Shown: piece after piece, positions 51,410 to 62,000 of the stretch | How positions within the stretch are numbered: position 1 is the stretch's first letter | How the letters are laid out: every line of letters starts with the position of its first letter | NCBI RefSeq assembly: GCF_014518315.1 | Contig: NZ_JACVEL010000001.1 | Span: forward strand, 62,001-126,000 | Source: Taishania pollutisoli | Lineage (GTDB): Bacteria; Bacteroidota; Bacteroidia; Flavobacteriales_D; Crocinitomicaceae | Direction: 5' to 3' | Length of the DNA: 64,000 nucleotides | The notes under the pieces: generated by a model | Told to the model about the DNA's origin: nothing | What the model saw: only the letters and a program-made list of their open reading frames with translations | The model's database searches: none | Translations under genes and position numbers: made by a program

Positions 51410-53170
51410 ATGGCAGGAGGAAAAGAAACCCCAAGACAGAAAATGATCGGGATGATGTACCTGGTACTAACGGCAATGCTCGCATTGAACGTATCAAAAG
51501 ACATCCTGAGAGCTTTCGTCGCTATTGAGGAAAACATTCAGAAAGCAAACCTTGTTCAGGTAGACCGTGGGGACGGATTTATCAAAGATGTTCGCTCTGA
51601 GTTGGCAACGTCAAAGGGAGACGAAAACAAAGCAAAAAGAGAAAAACTGGAGGCTGTTTTGAAGCAAATGGATGCGATCGATAAAGAAACAGCTACCATT
51701 ATCAAGTTCATTGACGATTTGAAACTGGAGATCTTAAATGTTGCAGGAGAACAAACGAAAACAACAAAAGATCAGGATCCATTGACAATTGTTTGGCAAA
51801 AAGGTGACGGTATCAGACCAATGCGTTTAAACCTGGATGCAGTAAGTGCTCAGGATAAATACGATGAACCAATGTTGGTATTGGGAATCAACGAAGACTT
51901 AAAAAATCCGAAAGGAAAAGGTGCTGAGTTGTGGAAACGATACAATGATTACCGCGCGAAGATTGTTGAATTGACAGGGACTTACAAATTAGGTGAAAAT
52001 AGTTTTGTAGTGAAAACAACACCAATCAACGAGTTCAAAGACAACAAAGATTTGCAGAAAAAAGTGGAGAAAATGATTGACGGAAACAAGCAGGCAAACC
52101 TGAAAGAAGACCGTCCGGCGTTGATCGACTTGTACGCAATGATGACGAAACCTGAGCGTGTTGACATCAAAGATGTAAAAGGATTGCATTGGGTAGGAGC
52201 AACGTTTGATCACTCTCCTTTGGTAGCAGGAATTGCTTCTTTGTCTTCTATGCAACAGGACATCTTGTCTGCTCGCGCATTGGCGTTGAATACATGGAAA
52301 AGCCGTGTAACGACAGGTGAGTACAGCTTTAACAAAATTGCACCTTTAGCATACGGTCAACCGATTGCGAATACAGGTGACTCTGTATACTTGCAAGTAA
52401 TGATGGCTGCATTTGATTCGGATAACCAACCAACGGTAGTTATTACGGAAGGAGCAGAAGGAGCAAGTGTAAAATACCCAGGAAACGGTCAAGGTGTTGT
52501 CGGATTCAAAGTTGGTGGTGGTGCTGAGCAAATCGTAAAAGGTACAGTTGCTATCAAAAACAAATCCGGTGTCGAAAAGAAAGAGAACTGGGAATACAAG
52601 GTTACAATTATGAAACCTTCCGGAGCAATCTCTTTACCTGAATTGAATGTATTGTACAGAAGCTACGATAACAAAGTTGAAGCAGTTGCTTCCGGGTTTG
52701 ATCAAACTGTATTAACTGGTTCAGTTCCACTTTCTAAATCAGGAAACCTGTGGATTGCAAAACCGACAGGATCAGGAAAAGAAGCAACATTGACAGTATC
52801 CGGTAAAAATACCGTAACAGGAAAAACGCAACAGTTGTTAACTCAAAAATTCCGTGTTTCCAACTTGCCGGATCCTGAATTATACTGGGGAGCTGCGAAA
52901 AACGGAGACAAAGGTCAGCGTACAGAAACAAAATTATTTGCGAAGTACGGTCCTGAAATTCCATTGAACGCACAGTTTAGAATTGTAAGCTGGGAAGTTC
53001 AGATTCCTGGTGCACAGGGAGCTCCGCCGAAAGGTACAGGAGGTGTGTTGGATGGGACTGCATCAAACCTGATTAAACAAGCGAAACCGGGAATGCAGGT
53101 ATCATTCATCTGTACGGTTGTTGGTCCTGACGGAATCCAACGTAAGCGTGCAGGAGCATTTAAAGTTTAA
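51410..53170 (+). CDS. gldM: Gliding motility/T9SS motor protein GldM
   Basis: 586 residues. One N-terminal membrane helix (MIGMMYLVLTAMLALNVSKDI) is the proton-channel partner of GldL. The large periplasmic part reads as four domains: a helical D1 (to about 220), beta-rich D2 (near ANTGDSVYLQVMMAAFDSDN), D3 (SLPELNVLYRSYDNKVEAVA) and D4 (ELYWGAAKNGDKGQRTETKL...RIVSWEVQIPG), linking the inner-membrane motor to the outer-membrane GldK/GldN ring. Length matches the family (about 515-590). Confidence 0.95.
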   Translation: MAGGKETPRQKMIGMMYLVLTAMLALNVSKDILRAFVAIEENIQKANLVQVDRGDGFIKDVRSELATSKGDENKAKREKLEAVLKQMDAIDKETATIIKFIDDLKLEILNVAGEQTKTTKDQDPLTIVWQKGDGIRPMRLNLDAVSAQDKYDEPMLVLGINEDLKNPKGKGAELWKRYNDYRAKIVELTGTYKLGENSFVVKTTPINEFKDNKDLQKKVEKMIDGNKQANLKEDRPALIDLYAMMTKPERVDIKDVKGLHWVGATFDHSPLVAGIASLSSMQQDILSARALALNTWKSRVTTGEYSFNKIAPLAYGQPIANTGDSVYLQVMMAAFDSDNQPTVVITEGAEGASVKYPGNGQGVVGFKVGGGAEQIVKGTVAIKNKSGVEKKENWEYKVTIMKPSGAISLPELNVLYRSYDNKVEAVASGFDQTVLTGSVPLSKSGNLWIAKPTGSGKEATLTVSGKNTVTGKTQQLLTQKFRVSNLPDPELYWGAAKNGDKGQRTETKLFAKYGPEIPLNAQFRIVSWEVQIPGAQGAPPKGTGGVLDGTASNLIKQAKPGMQVSFICTVVGPDGIQRKRAGAFKV

Positions 53171-53191
53171 AACTGAATAAAAAGTAAAAAT

Positions 53192-54205
53192 ATGAAGAGT
53201 CTAATTGTTAATACAGCGGCGATCTTTGCATTGGGTTTTTCCTATGCACAGATTGAAGATGCCGGACCTGTAAATAACCCGGCAGACGGGATTATTGACG
53301 GGGTTGTTCTGAAAGAACATGTTCCGACAAAACGCATGATTCCGTATGAGTTTGTGCGTGAAGCAGATGTGATGTGGATGAAGCGCGTGTGGCAGACAAT
53401 AGACCTTCGCGAACGAATGAATCACACGCTCTATTATCCCCATGACGAAATTACTCCTGCAGGAGAATGGGTGAAGCATGGTGAACGATGGAGTTTGTGG
53501 ACCATTATCAGGCATAACATTATTAACGGGAAATTGACTGTTTTCCTTCCTTACAACCCAAACAATATGTTTAGTGAGTGGGATGGTGACCAGTTGAAAT
53601 ACCCACTCTATCCGCAACAGGGGTTAACCTACTTCACCGATTCCGTATACCGTGAAAAGCTGGTATACTGCCTGGGGAAAATGGGGCCTCAAAGTGATGT
53701 TCCGGAAGTAGATGAGTATGGGGATCCGATTATTATTACATTGCCTGATGGAACGGAATCATTCAAATATCCACCGGCTGATACACTTTGGTACACGTCT
53801 AAAGACATCATTCAATACCGCATCAAGGAAGAATGGTTCTTTGACAAGGAGCGATCCGTTCTGGATCAACGAATTCTTGCACTGGCACCGGTAGTTTACC
53901 AAAAAGGTATCGATGCGCAAGGAAACGAAAGTATCAGCGGAACAATGGAATTATTCTGGTTGTACTTCCCACACTGTCGATTTGTATTTAATAATTATTT
54001 TTCATACAACGACAAGAACGATGCACAATGGATGAGCTTCGATGACCTGTTCTGGAAAAGAAGATTTACGTCTTTCATTTACAAAGAAAGCAACGGATTT
54101 GACAGAAAGATCGAGACTTATCGAAGTGGTGTTGATGCACTCAGAGAATCAGAGCGAATCAAAGAGGAAATCAGGACATTTGAGCACGACGTTTGGGATT
54201 ATTAA
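53192..54205 (+). CDS. gldN: Gliding motility/T9SS protein GldN
   Basis: 337 residues. Signal peptide MKSLIVNTAAIFALGFSYAQ. The mature protein has READVMWMKRVWQTIDLRER near its start, KEHVPTKRMIPYEFVREADV, and YRIKEEWFFDKERSVLDQRI, all GldN landmarks; it forms the ring with GldK at the outer membrane. Ends in the helical IREEIRTFEHDVWDY-like tail. 21 bases after gldM, with a strong terminator 20 bases after its stop, so gldKLMN ends here. Confidence 0.95.
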   Translation: MKSLIVNTAAIFALGFSYAQIEDAGPVNNPADGIIDGVVLKEHVPTKRMIPYEFVREADVMWMKRVWQTIDLRERMNHTLYYPHDEITPAGEWVKHGERWSLWTIIRHNIINGKLTVFLPYNPNNMFSEWDGDQLKYPLYPQQGLTYFTDSVYREKLVYCLGKMGPQSDVPEVDEYGDPIIITLPDGTESFKYPPADTLWYTSKDIIQYRIKEEWFFDKERSVLDQRILALAPVVYQKGIDAQGNESISGTMELFWLYFPHCRFVFNNYFSYNDKNDAQWMSFDDLFWKRRFTSFIYKESNGFDRKIETYRSGVDALRESERIKEEIRTFEHDVWDY

Positions 54206-54224
54206 TCTGAAGATAAAATGTACG

Positions 54225-54256
54225 AAAGAGCCTTGTTTTACAGGGCTCTTTTTTTG
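54225..54256 (+). terminator. Terminator of the gldKLMN operon
   Basis: AAAGAGCCTTG and CAGGGCTCTTT form an 11-bp stem with one G-U pair around TTTTA, followed by a T-tract (54248-54255). Confidence 0.92.
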
Positions 54257-54303
54257 TCTATGAACCGGTTATGAGATTATTTTTTTTTTAATCGGAAATA
54301 ACA

Positions 54304-54311
54304 TATATTTG
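54304..54311 (+). promoter_or_regulatory. -7 promoter element of the Usp gene
   Basis: TATATTTG matches TAnnTTTG; ATG 54327 lies 16 bases downstream. The upstream poly-T tract (54281-54289) sits where a -33 element is expected. Confidence 0.6.
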
Positions 54312-54326
54312 AAAAAAACAAAGTAG

Positions 54327-55127
54327 ATGAATTTATACATTGTTCCACATGACTTAACAGAGGTTGGAAACAGCGCACTGAGGCACGCTTTACATCTCTG
54401 TAACAAAGTAGAAGCAGAAATCAGGATCCTTCACCTGGTTGCCAATAAAAATGAAATCAATTCCGCTTCGCTGAAAATCGATAAGATGATTGAATCATTA
54501 GAAATTCCTGAAAAAGCAACAATCACCACACAAGTACAACCTGGATCCATTTTCGAAGATATCGGAAGAATTGCAACCAAAGCAGCCGCTCAGTTGATCA
54601 TTATGGGGACACACGGTCAGCACGGATTTCAGAAACTGTTCAGAAGTCACGCCATCCAGGTCATTACCAGCTGTGACATTCCTTTCCTGATTGTTCAGAA
54701 AACGACTCCGACAAAAGATCTACGAAATATCGTTGTGCCGATCGACCTGACAAAAGAAAGTCTGCAAATTGTCAATCTTGCAGGTGATGTGGCCAATATA
54801 TACGGAGCAGAAGTACACGTGATCGGAAACAAGCAAAATGATGAATTGCTGAATCAGCAGATGAAAAACAGGATTCAGATCGTAAAAAAGCAATACGAAG
54901 AACGAAATGTTCCTTCTAAAGTGGAATTTTTAAAAGACGGAGGGTCGTATTCGAAAAAGGTCATCGAGTACAGTAAAAAGAATGACGTAGATTTGATTGC
55001 AATTGCTTACCATTCTGAAAGCTTATTGCCGCAATTTGATAAATTTGCACAAAATTTAATTACAAACAGTGAATTATTGCCGTGTCTGGTACTCAATTCA
55101 AAACAAGCATCGGCACTGTATTTTTAA
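54327..55127 (+). CDS. Tandem universal stress protein
   Basis: 266 residues with two Usp domains. The first runs from IVPHDLTEVGNSALRHALHL to the ATP-loop-like GTHGQHGFQKLFRSHAIQVI. The second starts IVVPIDLTKESLQIVNLAGD and ends at YHSESLLPQFDKFAQNL, its nucleotide loop less conserved. Usp proteins respond to nutrient and oxidative stress, but the biochemical role is undetermined. Followed 1 base later by the S1-domain gene, so the two are in one operon. Confidence 0.9.
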   Translation: MNLYIVPHDLTEVGNSALRHALHLCNKVEAEIRILHLVANKNEINSASLKIDKMIESLEIPEKATITTQVQPGSIFEDIGRIATKAAAQLIIMGTHGQHGFQKLFRSHAIQVITSCDIPFLIVQKTTPTKDLRNIVVPIDLTKESLQIVNLAGDVANIYGAEVHVIGNKQNDELLNQQMKNRIQIVKKQYEERNVPSKVEFLKDGGSYSKKVIEYSKKNDVDLIAIAYHSESLLPQFDKFAQNLITNSELLPCLVLNSKQASALYF

Positions 55128-55128
55128 T

Positions 55129-55956
55129 ATGAAAACCGGAGATTACAACAACCTTCAGATACTTCGTTTTACAAGTGTAGGAGCGTATTTAGGAGATGAC
55201 CAGGACAATGATGTATTATTGCCCAACAAATACCTGACAGATGATATGCAGGTGGGAGATGAAGTAAAAGTATTTCTCTACCGGGATTCCGAAGACCGGT
55301 TGGTCGCAACCACTGAACATCCTTTAGTAAAACCGGGGGAATTTGCGTTCCTGCGAATAAAAGAAGTCAATTTTTATGGTGCCTTTGCCGATTGGGGACT
55401 GGAAAAGGACCTGATGATTCCTTTCAAAGAACAGCACATCACACTAAATGAAAATGCCTATTACCTGACGGCACTGAAGTACGACGAGGCAACAGACCGC
55501 CTCTATGGAACAACCAAAGTCAATAAACTATTTACTCCATGCAGCGATGAATCGTTAATTGGAAATGTACTTCCGATCCTGGTTGGTGATCAAACAGATT
55601 TAGGTGTCAAGGTAATCGTTGATCAACAATACCTGGGCATGGTTTACCATTCGGATATGCCCTCACATCTTCGCAGAGGCGATTATACGGAAGGTTACAT
55701 CTACAACATCCGCGAGGATGGAAAAGTCGATGTACGCATCGGAAAACCGGGCTACCAGCGAATAGATGACAATGCCGATAAATTGATGACAATTCTGAAG
55801 CGATTAGGAAAAATCAACATTACCGATAAAAGCACCCCGGAAAAAGTAATGGAAACCGTTGGTATGAGTAAAAAAGTCTTCAAACAAGCTGTCGGAAAAC
55901 TCTACAAAGAGAAGTTGATTGAACTGAAAGAAGACGCCATTACCTGGATCGGATAA
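55129..55956 (+). CDS. CvfB-like S1 RNA-binding protein
   Basis: 275 residues from ATG 55129. An N-terminal S1-like half (LRFTSVGAYLGDDQDNDVLL...VGDEVKVFLYRDSEDRLVAT), a central S1 domain (EFAFLRIKEVNFYGAFADWG), a third near DYTEGYIYNIREDGKVDVRI, and a winged-helix C-terminus (KVFKQAVGKLYKEKLIELKE). This is the CvfB/YitL layout; CvfB binds RNA and affects virulence gene expression in Staphylococcus. Role in Bacteroidetes unknown. Start at 55069 would overlap the Usp gene by 59 bases and is rejected. Confidence 0.9.
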   Translation: MKTGDYNNLQILRFTSVGAYLGDDQDNDVLLPNKYLTDDMQVGDEVKVFLYRDSEDRLVATTEHPLVKPGEFAFLRIKEVNFYGAFADWGLEKDLMIPFKEQHITLNENAYYLTALKYDEATDRLYGTTKVNKLFTPCSDESLIGNVLPILVGDQTDLGVKVIVDQQYLGMVYHSDMPSHLRRGDYTEGYIYNIREDGKVDVRIGKPGYQRIDDNADKLMTILKRLGKINITDKSTPEKVMETVGMSKKVFKQAVGKLYKEKLIELKEDAITWIG

Positions 55957-55989
55957 GCACCATCCGTTTTTAATAAAATCGTAAAGTAA

Positions 55990-55997
55990 TACATTTG
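55990..55997 (+). promoter_or_regulatory. -7 promoter element of the giant surface protein gene
   Basis: TACATTTG matches TAnnTTTG, 53 bases before ATG 56051. A T-rich -33 region (TTTT, 55967-55970) lies 19 bases upstream. Confidence 0.6.
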
Positions 55998-56050
55998 TAA
56001 AAACAATATTTTTTTAGTAGTTTAGCCGGACAACCTTTTTCCGACTAAAT

Positions 56051-59000
56051 ATGAAGTACATATTTACTACTAACGTATTGCTATACCTGTTGCTCATGAA
56101 TTTCTGTTCATTCGGGCAGATTACCCTGATCTCAAGTTCGCTTTCCAACAACTTAACCGCTTGTCTCAACGATGCGACATATACTGTTACAATCAATAAT
56201 TTATCTCCGTACAATCTTTCAAATATCCAGGTAGGCTTACATTTACCTGAAGGAATCAACTATGTTTCGTCAAGCGTTACAGGCGGAGCCGAAAATATAG
56301 TCACAGGTGTCGATACGCTCCGGTTTACAATGGCCAATATCCCTTCTTTGTCACAGGTAACTTTTTCTGTTGTTATCAATGCCGGATGCATGCAGAGTTA
56401 TACAGCTAAAAAAAACACCTTCAAAATGAGTTATACCGGGGATAACGGCATCGGAGGAATTATCAATGCAACAGACACGCATGAAAGTAATTTATATACA
56501 ATCAGTGTGCCCGATCTTTCATTGGTATCAATGACCAATCAATCCTATTCCGGAAATGTAGGAGATATCTTCACACGTTGCATTACGATTACCAACGGAG
56601 GAAATGGTTCACTGGCTCAATTTGAACTGGAGCACAACCACGGAAGCGGATTGGTCATCCAAACCTCATCTCCCGGTACAAGTACTCCTTTTCTGAATGG
56701 AACAATTCACCTGTTAAGTGCCAGTGATTTTGCAACAATCGGAAACGGGAACGGAACCTTTGATCCCGGAGAATCCATTACCATTTGTGAAACAATTGAA
56801 ATCATCAGCTGTTCAAATGCGCAATCCGTATACAATTACCGGTGGGGATGTAACAACACTGTCTGTCAGCAATTATCTGACGCGGCCAATGTCGTATTCG
56901 AATCCGAAACACCCAATCTGGTCTTTACTCCATGGAACAGTTTCACCAACAATACGACAAACGGACTCGGCACCAATTGTTATGGAAACAACGGCAACGG
57001 AGATTTTCCATCCTCACTGACAATCGTGAACAACGGAACGGGAGATGCAATCAATACCCTCATAGATGTAGGAGGAGCCTTTTCTTCTCATACAGGGTGG
57101 ATATATACCAATTACTACAGTTCTATCAATATCGCTTCACTCACCATCGAAATCAACGGAGGAGGACAACAAGCAATTGTCCCCGTAAGTACGGCAAACG
57201 GACAATCAAGGCCCTGCTTACCTGCCAGTCCTAAAAACGGATTTGTCCTGAATATTCCTCTGATCGAACCGGGAGATATTGTTGTCATTCGCTGGAATCA
57301 TTTTACCTGTTGCATTGATTACTGTGAAAATGCGACACGCAAGCATTTACTACACTGGCGATTCAGAGGGAGTTATACCAACAGGTGCGGGATTAATTAT
57401 GACATTCCTCAATCCAACTCACTTCCGAACTCCGGCGGTTCGTATTACTACCGGAATCAACTTTCTGCTGACGTAGTTCCGGGAACCATGATCAATGGTG
57501 AAACCTCTACTGTTACTTTCATGGCTGTCAATTCCGAATTCAACCTCCCGAGATCCAGCAATCACCGGTTCAAATACCGGTTAATTCTCCCTGACGGATG
57601 TCTGAATGTCAACACAAACTCGCTTGTCATTCGCAATCACCTGGGAGTCGTACAGGGACATGTTCCAACCGTAGAACTCACCGGGGATACCGTCGATTTT
57701 GTATTTACAAGTATTCCGATGGGGACACAATGGACCATCAGTTTTGACTTATCCGTTGATTGTGCATCGTGTCCGGTAGAAGGGTTAAAGACCATCCAGT
57801 TTCAAACCTTATACGCCCCGAATATCAATTGCTCGTGCTGGCAAATGATGGGCTGTGTGAGTGCAAATATAGATGTACTTTGTCCTCCTGTCTGTGAAGG
57901 TGCTAATTTAGTCGAAAAACGTGTCCGGCGTATCAACTTAGGACTTCCTGACAATGACAACAACGGATTGCCGGACAATGGCCCGCACAACATGAACCAG
58001 GTACGTACCGATCGTATGATGCACGGGGATACCTTAGAAGTTTACAACAAGAGTTTTATTCACAACCCGAACAACATGGCTTACAGATCCATTGTCTTAA
58101 ATCACCGGATGATGAATCACGGACAACGCATGACATACAGCCATAGTATTGTCCGCATTTACAAAGCAGCTTCTAATACGTATTTCACAAGTACCGCTCA
58201 AAACATCAATACCAATATAACAACTACAGGGACAACACGCAGCTGGAGGAATGGGTTCAATATTCAGACGCTTCCTTCCCTGGGAATGGGAACCGGAAGT
58301 TTACTGGAAACGGGGGACTCTGTAATTGTTCTTTCTTACTATGTAAATACGGTGAATAACAACACCAATTACCTGGATGTAGTCAACACCGAATCCAGTA
58401 TGTTTGCTACTTCAACAGCTGCTTTTCAAAACGCACCGACCAATGAGTTATTCGGATGTAATACATTAAATAAAGAATTTACATTGATTGGTTGGTATTA
58501 CACCAATTCCGGTGAAAATTCATTGACTACCGACAATTGCAATGAAATTGTACTGACTCAGAATTATTACCTGAGTATTGGTCCGTGTTGTAACAATTAC
58601 AACGGAGGAAATTTATTCCCGTTCGAATACCGGCATTGGTCTGCTCCGGGAAATATGTTTGTAGAACTCCCGGACGACTACGAATTTATCAGTGCCAGCT
58701 TTAATTTTGCCGCTACCGGGGGGACATTGGTGACCCGTCCCGACAATGTGAATTATTTCCCGATCGCTCCTGTTTCTGTTGCCGGGAATATCTATGAATT
58801 TGACCTGTATCCGTTTTTTGGTGACCAATCGAGTGGTAATCCGATCATTTTCGGGGATGACGGATTCAACGGCAATATCCGTGTTCGTATGCGGCCGACC
58901 TGCAATGTAGAAAACGGAACAAGTAACACCCGTTACCGTTGGAATTACATCCCCGTCTCACAATTAAACCCGACCAATTATGCGACTACCGGATGGCTCA

Positions 59001-62000
59001 CAACCGATCCGGTAACCTACAACGGCCCGATTCTCAGTATGCAATCCAACATTTTGATGGTGAATTCTCAATCAGGTCAGGAGACATGGGACTTATTTTT
59101 CCAGAATACGTCCTTCTCGTCAGCAGCTTCCAATTTCTGGATCGGTGTTCCTTCAAACGGTGGAATCACTGCGGACAGTATTCTGAATTTAGCTACAAAT
59201 ACCTGGTATTATCCCAATGCCAATGGAATATTCGCTCTGGTAGATCTTCCTGCAAACAGTTCTGTAACATACCGGCTTTTTACCACTATGACAAGCTGCC
59301 AATCAGCGAGTATTGTGGTATCGAGCGGTTGGGGATGCTCCGGGGTTCCGGTAACTGTGGCAGATTATGAATGTGAGCCGTTGGAATTGACATTAACAAT
59401 CAACCCGCTGACACCTTCTTTTGAAGCGCAAATTGCATTACTAAGCAATGGAGTCAATGAATTGTGTGATGAATTAGACTTCGAAATTACCGTTCGCAAC
59501 TACCAACTGGGATATGGATTCAACATGCTGACCGATATTCAGTTGCCCTACGGACTGGAATATGTCACAGGCTCCGGAAATTTGTTTTACCAGGGAACAA
59601 CAACTCCTCTACCCGATCCCGGCCTGGTATCCGGCACGACCTTTCAGTGGGATTTATCAACAACCAATCTTTCTGACAATGGTTTGATCGGAATTGTAGA
59701 TTCGGTAAACAATAAATATACGATTCGTTTCAAAGCCCGACCACTTTGTGGATTTAACTCCGGTCAACGTGTATTCGTCCGGGGGATCGGAGAATCTTTT
59801 TGTGGCTCTGTGCATCAGTCAGAATTGAATTATTCAGCGCCCATTTACCTCAACAATATGACGGCACCATATACAACCGACATAGCTATCGGCATTGATT
59901 TCATTACTCCATGCGGTCCGAACAATGAAACAACATTAACTGTTCACAACCTTGGGAATGACCCGTTCGGAGCTACTGATACACTCAATTTTGTACTCCC
60001 TGCCGGGTTGACATACACTCCCAATTCTTTTGTTCCTATTCACAATGCCTCCATTGCTCAAACAGAACCGATTGTTGTGAATTCAGGCGCTCAGATTACC
60101 TTAAAATGGCCGTTGATGCCCGGAGTCGCAATGGGTGATTCCATGGTATTTGAAGTGAATCTGAATCCTTCTCCGATTGATCTCCCATGTGTTGTTACCG
60201 AATTGCGTGCGTTTACCACCGTTTTACTTTCAGCAACGTGTTCCATTGACGGAAATATATGCTCTGCCGGATTAATTACCGGTGAAAATGTGAAACCTAT
60301 TTACATCTATAAAACAGATCTGGATGAAAACAATGCCGTCGCAAATGTACATCTGAACCCCGATGGGTCGGAAACACTTTCCGGTTCTTTTTCACTCTAT
60401 AACCAGGGGGCTTCATTGAGCAGCAGCTATTCGTTAGTCTATGAAATCCTGCACGATGTCAACGGAGATGGCATCTACAGTGCCGGGGATACGGTTGTAT
60501 GGACGGAAACTGTTTCTGCAACTATTCCGGGAGGGGCTTCTGAAACATTTACGTTTTCGAATATTCCTGTCAACGAATTTTGCGGCGGAAGTATCCGGCT
60601 ATCGTTGGTCAACAATGCCTGCTTCTGTTCAGACAATATTTTTACATTCAACCTGACCACTTCAGCAACTAATTTTGCTGATACGATCTGTTCGCAGGAT
60701 ACAGTCATGATTTCCTATCCCGATCTTCACAATTACAGCTATTCGTGGTCACCGACAGCTGGATTATCCGACGGAACAATTCCACAGCCATTATTTACAG
60801 GAATTAATGCTGGTAATCCTCCGGTTTCTCACACATTTATCAGAACCGTTGATAAGGGAATTTGTCAACATATTGATACCAGTGTAATTGTCATCCGGCC
60901 ACTTCCAGGAGCTGAAATCCTCCTGAACGATACACTTCTCTGTGAGTCAGGGAATGATCTGTCCGTTCCACTTCATGCCTACAACAGTTTTGCTGATTAC
61001 ACACTCAATTATTCTGTTGACGGGGTGATGCAAACAACAACGTTTACAGATACGTTTTTCCACACTCTTCCTGTTTCAGCTGCTGGAGACTATTTCATCC
61101 AACTAAATTCAGTTACAGACGGAAGCCCGAATGCTTGTTCTTCACTTGTTGATGATTCAGTATTGATAACGGTCAACCCTTTACCTGTGGCACAAGTATA
61201 CGGAGATACAACAGTTTGTATGAATACAACCGGAATTCAATTAACATTTGAAGGCTCCAACGCAACAGCAGAATACGTATTCGACTATGTGTTCGGGGGA
61301 GATACATTCCAGGTAACCACCACAAATGGAATTGCCCAGGTAACTGTACCTACAGATCAGGATGGTTCTTTCAGCTATGAGACCATACACATTACCGAAT
61401 CCAGTGCCGCACAATGTACAGCTGTTCCGGGATTGGAAAATACCGTCGTTGTTTTACCATTACCACACGCAGAAATTACAGCAGATACGCTCGTTTGTCA
61501 AGATGATCCGGGCGTCGCACTTGCCATCACCGGTTCCAATTCGACTGCTCCGTATATATTTACATATACCGTAAACGGAGTCCCTCAAACAGGTAGTGGA
61601 ACTCCGGTGCTATCAATTTTGCAATCCACAACTGTTGCAGATACATTTTCCTATCACCTGACGGGGGTTACAGACGGTTCTATCCGCACTTGTAATACGA
61701 TTCTTGATACAACAATTCGCGTTATTGTAAATCCATTGCCAAACGCACAGGTGATCGGGGACACATCTGTATGCCACCTCTCTCCTGCCCCTTCAGTGAC
61801 ATTTATCGGGGCAAACGGAACGAGCCCATACATTTTTACCTATACATACAACGGAGATACGTTACAAGTAACCGCCCCCGTTGATTCAGTACTCGTTTCA
61901 ATTGCAACTGACTCAGTGGGAACCTATCCGATTGAATTATTATCCGTTATGGATTCCAGTCCTACCATGTGTATAAGCAACATATCATCTTCCGCAATCG

